64,000 nt of DNA from Bradyrhizobium lablabi (GTDB lineage: Bacteria; Pseudomonadota; Alphaproteobacteria; Rhizobiales; Xanthobacteraceae): positions 271,696 through 335,695 of the forward strand of contig NZ_JAFCLN010000006.1 of assembly GCF_018129385.1 (NCBI RefSeq). Direction: 5' to 3'. This document shows, in pieces, positions 61,047 through 64,000 of the stretch. Below the pieces are notes generated by a model that saw only the letters and a list, made by a program, of their open reading frames with translations, was not told the origin of the DNA and did not search any database. Numbering within the stretch: the stretch's first letter is position 1; each line of letters begins with the position of its first letter. The position numbers and the translations under genes are program-made.

Positions 61047-61463
61047 ATGCGCTACCTCGTCATGCTCCCTGCGCTGTCCTTGCTGGCACTTGCCTCCCCG
61101 GCGCAAGCACAGAGCGGCCCGACCGGCTTCCAGTCGCCGTCCAAGAACATCGCCTGCCAGTATTTCGACTATGACAGGCAGAATGCGCTCCGTTGCGACA
61201 TCATGGAGGCGACGGTGACGGCACGGCGCCCGCGCGATTGCGATCTCGAATGGGGCAAGGCCTTTGAGATGAGGGCCAAGGGAAGTGCCGAGCGGCTGTG
61301 TTACGGCGACACGGTGACGGACCCGCGCCTGCCGGTGCTGGCCTATGGCGAAGTGTGGCAGCGTGGCGGGTTCACGTGCAAATCGGAGCAAACCGGCGTG
61401 ACGTGCTTCAATGCGGACCGCCGGGGATTTTCGCTGTCACGCGCGAAGCAGGAAGTGTTTTGA
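61047..61463 (+). CDS. Small secreted Cys-rich protein
   Basis: 138 residues: signal peptide (LPALSLLALASPAQA), then a domain with six Cys (NIACQYF, LRCDIM, RDCDLEW, RLCYGD, FTCKSE, VTCFNA) and a C-terminal GFSLSRAKQEVF. This pattern resembles DUF6636-like periplasmic proteins (tentative). Function unknown. It is paired with the preceding gene. Confidence 0.72.
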   Translation: MRYLVMLPALSLLALASPAQAQSGPTGFQSPSKNIACQYFDYDRQNALRCDIMEATVTARRPRDCDLEWGKAFEMRAKGSAERLCYGDTVTDPRLPVLAYGEVWQRGGFTCKSEQTGVTCFNADRRGFSLSRAKQEVF

Positions 61464-61483
61464 GGGTGCCTCAACAATATCTC

Positions 61484-61583
61484 GTCATACTCCGCGAAGG
61501 CGGAGTATCCAGTACGCCGAGACCTTTCGATTCTATCACTAACAGCGGTGGAATACTGGATCACCCGCCTGCGCGGGTGATGA
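61484..61583. repeat. GAATACTGGATC-family repeat, copy 3
   Basis: Begins GTCATACTCCGCGAAGGCGG, continues AGTATCCAGTACGCCGAG, then GGAATACTGGATCACCCG, and ends GCGGGTGATGAC. Lies between convergent genes. Confidence 0.85.
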
Positions 61584-61593
61584 CGGCAGGGGC

Positions 61594-62187
61594 CTAATCG
61601 ATAACAGGCACATGCTTCGCCACACCGCGGGGCGCGGTGCCGTCGAGCCGCGGATCGTCTTCCACTTCAACCTGCCGCCTGAACGGACGAAAGCCGGCGC
61701 GCTGGTAGAACGGCAGCGCGGCCGGATGATCGAGGGTGCAGGTGTGCAGCCAGAGCCGCGTGATCGGCCGCGACCACGAAAGCTGCAGCGCATGTTGCAT
61801 CAGCCAGTGCGCGGCGCCGGTGCCGACGAGTTTTGCGGTGACGCCGAAGAAGACGATCTCGCAATTGCCGGCCTCGCGAAAATCGAACTCCAGCAGGCCC
61901 TCCTCGCGATCTTCGTGTACGAGCGCATGGATTTCGACCTGCGGCGCTTCGATGATCGAGGCTAGCTTGTCGTCAGCCATCCGGATGCGCGACGCCCACA
62001 GCCACTCTTCGCCGACGCGCTTGAGGAGGCCGCGATACCAAGCGAGATCGGGACGATCGACATGTCGCAGCGTCCACGGGCCTGATGGCGCCGACTCGCG
62101 CGCCGGGCGCTCGGTCATTTCGAGATGCGTGACGACGGCGGCGATCTTGCCGGCAGGGACGTCGGAGTAGCCGTCGGGGAGGATCAT
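61594..62187 (-). CDS. GNAT-family N-acetyltransferase
   Basis: 197 residues from MILPDGYSD; upstream codons of the longer frame belong to an intergenic repeat. The GNAT fold is visible from the LEFDFREAGNCEIVFFGVT strand to the acetyl-CoA loop (AKLVGTGAAHWLMQHAL, a variant of Q/RxxGxG/A) and the LHTCTLDHPAALPFYQRAGF motif. The acceptor is unknown. Confidence 0.85.
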   Translation of the reverse strand: MILPDGYSDVPAGKIAAVVTHLEMTERPARESAPSGPWTLRHVDRPDLAWYRGLLKRVGEEWLWASRIRMADDKLASIIEAPQVEIHALVHEDREEGLLEFDFREAGNCEIVFFGVTAKLVGTGAAHWLMQHALQLSWSRPITRLWLHTCTLDHPAALPFYQRAGFRPFRRQVEVEDDPRLDGTAPRGVAKHVPVID

Positions 62188-62205
62188 TGGTGCACCCTCT
62201 CTAGT

Positions 62206-62295
62206 CGTCATTGCGAGCAAAGCGAAGCAATCCAGCTTCTTTCGCCGCAAACAAGAAAGCTGGATTGCTTCGTCGCTTCGCTCCTCGCAATGACG
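62206..62295. repeat. Long inverted repeat (GTCATTGCGAGC family)
   Basis: CGTCATTGCGAGCAAAGCGA, AGCAATCCAGCTTCTTTCG on the left and AAGAAAGCTGGATTGCTTCG, GCTCCTCGCAATGACG on the right are inverted copies around a short loop. It can form a long stem. Sits between glpK and the GNAT gene. Confidence 0.85.
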
Positions 62296-62308
62296 ACGTG
62301 GCAGAAAG

Positions 62309-63811
62309 CTACCCTTCCGCCTCATCACTCGCGAGCACGCCCTTCACCGCCCTCGCCCAGCCCTTCAGCTTCTTCTCGCGCGTCGCCTTGCTCATCGCGG
62401 GCTTGAAGCGGTGCTCCAGCCGCCAGTTGTCGGCGAATTTTTCCGGCTCGGGATAGACGCCGGCGTGGAGGCCGGCGAGGTACGCGGCGCCCAGCGCGGT
62501 GGTTTCCTGGATCATGGGGCGGTCGACGGGGGCGTCGAGCAGATCGGCGAGGCGCTGCATGGTCCAGTCGGAGGCGGTCATGCCGCCGTCGACGCGGAGC
62601 ACGTTGGCGGCTTTTTCGCCGGGCCAGTCGGCGCGCATGGCTTCGCGCAGGTCCCAGGTCTGGTAGCAGACGCTCTCCAGCGCGGCGTGGGCGAGCTCGG
62701 CGGGGCCGGTGTTGCGCGTGAGGCCGAACAGCGCGCCGCGCACGTTCGGATTCCAGTACGGCGCGCCCATGCCGACGAAAGCCGGCACGAGGTAGACGCT
62801 CTGCATGGAGTCGGACTTGTCCGCCAGCGGGCCGGTCTCGGCGGCCTGCTTGATGATCCCCAGGCCGTCGCGCAGCCATTGCACGGCGGAGCCGGCAACG
62901 AAGATCGAGCCTTCCAGCGCGTAGGTGCGCCTTCCCCCGAGCTGATAGGCGATAGTGGTGAGCAGCTTGTTCTTCGAAACGACCGGCGTCGTGCCGGTGT
63001 TGAGCAGCGCAAAGCAGCCGGTGCCGTAGGTCGATTTGATCATGCCGGGCTCAAAGCAGGCCTGGCCGATGGTGGCGGCCTGCTGGTCACCGGCGATGCC
63101 TGCGATCTTGATGCCGCCGCCGAACAGATCGGGCGCGCTGTCGCCGAAATGGGCGGAAGAGTCCTTTACCTCCGGGAGCATCGAGCGCGGCACGCGCAGT
63201 ATTTTCAGCAATTCATCGTCCCATTCCCCGCTGTGGATGTTGAACAGCAGCGTGCGCGAGGCGTTGGTGGCGTCGGTCGCATGCACCTGGCCGCCGGTGA
63301 GGCGCCACAGCAGATAGCAATCGACGGTGCCGAACATCAGTTCGCCGCGCTCGGCGCGTTCGCGCGCGCCGGGGACGTGGTCGAGGATCCATGCGACTTT
63401 CGTGCCGGAGAAATAGGGGTCGATGATCAGGCCAGTCTTTTTGGTGATCGTGGGCTCGTGGCCTTCGGCCTTCAGTTTGGCGCAGATGTCTGATGTGCGG
63501 CGGTCCTGCCAGACGATGGCGCGGTGCACGGCCTTTCCCGTCGCGCGGTCCCACACCACGGTGGTCTCGCGCTGGTTGGTGATGCCGATCGCGGCGATGT
63601 CCTTTGCGGTGAGGCCGGCCTTCGTCATCACTTCGCGGCAGGTTGCGATCGTCGAGGTCCAGATGTCCTCCGGCTCGTGCTCGACCCAGCCGGAGGCCGG
63701 AAAGTGCTGCGGGAACTCGGCTTGCGCGGTCGCCGCGATCGAGATGTCGCCACGGAATACGATGGCGCGCGAGGATGTGGTGCCCTGATCGATGGCGAGG
63801 ACGAAAGACAT
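62309..63811 (-). CDS. glpK: Glycerol kinase GlpK
   Basis: 500 residues, full length. FGGY-kinase motifs: N-terminal [15 protein letters not shown] phosphate loop, [48 protein letters not shown] and the C-terminal [13 protein letters not shown]. It phosphorylates glycerol to glycerol-3-phosphate. No glpF or glpD is visible in the window. Confidence 0.96.
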   Translation of the reverse strand: MSFVLAIDQGTTSSRAIVFRGDISIAATAQAEFPQHFPASGWVEHEPEDIWTSTIATCREVMTKAGLTAKDIAAIGITNQRETTVVWDRATGKAVHRAIVWQDRRTSDICAKLKAEGHEPTITKKTGLIIDPYFSGTKVAWILDHVPGARERAERGELMFGTVDCYLLWRLTGGQVHATDATNASRTLLFNIHSGEWDDELLKILRVPRSMLPEVKDSSAHFGDSAPDLFGGGIKIAGIAGDQQAATIGQACFEPGMIKSTYGTGCFALLNTGTTPVVSKNKLLTTIAYQLGGRRTYALEGSIFVAGSAVQWLRDGLGIIKQAAETGPLADKSDSMQSVYLVPAFVGMGAPYWNPNVRGALFGLTRNTGPAELAHAALESVCYQTWDLREAMRADWPGEKAANVLRVDGGMTASDWTMQRLADLLDAPVDRPMIQETTALGAAYLAGLHAGVYPEPEKFADNWRLEHRFKPAMSKATREKKLKGWARAVKGVLASDEAEG

Positions 63812-63929
63812 GGGCGCTCCCGGGAGGTTTTTGATTGGCGGGGAGGACAGCGGATTGGAGATGGTTCGTCAATACACGCGCGCGCTGCTCTTATCCCGCC
63901 CCCTTGTGGGGCGGGTGGCGCGAGGTCCT

Positions 63930-63975
63930 GACCGGCTACATAGGTAACAGATTAGACCGGGGACATAGGTAACAG
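63930..63975. repeat. Tandem 21-base motif at window end, insertion-sequence-like
   Basis: GACCGGNNACATAGGTAACAG occurs at 63930-63950 and 63955-63975. Such ACATAGGTAACAG motifs resemble end regions of IS481-type elements in related genomes. The element itself would lie beyond the window. Confidence 0.45.
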
Positions 63976-64000
63976 GTCAACTGATCAGCGAGGAGGACCT

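Overview
The window looks like chromosomal DNA of a Bradyrhizobium-type alphaproteobacterium (Bradyrhizobiaceae). This is inferred from high GC and strong third-position GC bias, the PhyR-NepR-EcfG stress module, a CycM-type membrane-anchored cytochrome c, a urt/ure locus mixed with small accessory genes, a complete Tad/Cpa pilus locus, and several families of short palindromic intergenic repeats that recur through the window. No rRNA, tRNA, CRISPR array or prophage was recognised.

Layout. (1) 0.1-4.6 kb: two small hypothetical genes, then the general stress response core: phyR on the minus strand, divergent from nepR-ecfG, followed by an HWE/HisKA_2-type membrane sensor kinase. (2) 4.6-17.5 kb: one long minus-strand nitrogen unit, urtABCDE (urea ABC transporter), ureD-ureA-ureB, an HD phosphohydrolase, ureC, two small ABM-domain monooxygenases, then ureE-ureF-ureG. 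A perfect sigma-54 promoter match lies upstream of urtA. (3) 17.8-20.2 kb: a cold-adaptation group, rhlE helicase, an IF-1 gene with an extended tail, and cspA, with structured leaders. (4) 20.2-37.1 kb: Tad/Flp pilus locus. Two TadE/G-like pseudopilin genes and a stand-alone secretin-N0-like gene are on the minus strand. The Flp pilin, two tiny membrane-protein genes, cpaA, cpaB, cpaC, cpaD, cpaE, cpaF, tadB and tadC are on the plus strand. TadB carries an inserted periplasmic domain resembling the N-terminal domain of the secretin CpaC. tadC and tadD are separated by about 3.4 kb of accessory DNA: a truncated IS110 transposase, repeats, a truncated PIN-domain gene, a low-GC unknown gene and an HlyC-like acyltransferase.

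(5) 37.2-39.5 kb: leucyl aminopeptidase and an NlpC/P60 peptidase. (6) 39.6-47.4 kb: a Yej-type peptide ABC importer (yejF, yejE, yejB) with two tandem yejA-like binding proteins. (7) 47.6-51.2 kb: cycM, kdsB, pheA and a luciferase-like oxidoreductase. (8) 51.5-56.3 kb: metF-metH (folate and methionine cycle) behind an AT-rich, structured leader. (9) 56.4-64 kb: a maleylacetoacetate-isomerase-like GST, a decayed GST copy, an MHS-family transporter, an SPW-repeat membrane protein, an intact GST, two small secreted proteins, a GNAT acetyltransferase and glpK. A tandem motif resembling an insertion-sequence end closes the window.

How it fits together: urea is imported by UrtABCDE and split by UreABC matured with nickel by UreDEFG, probably under nitrogen (NtrC/RpoN) control. 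PhyR releases EcfG from NepR under stress. The Tad genes build an adhesive Flp pilus. MetF supplies methyl-tetrahydrofolate to MetH. Gene starts were moved from the longest open frame to better-supported starts where the ribosome-binding site or family alignment favoured it; each case is stated.
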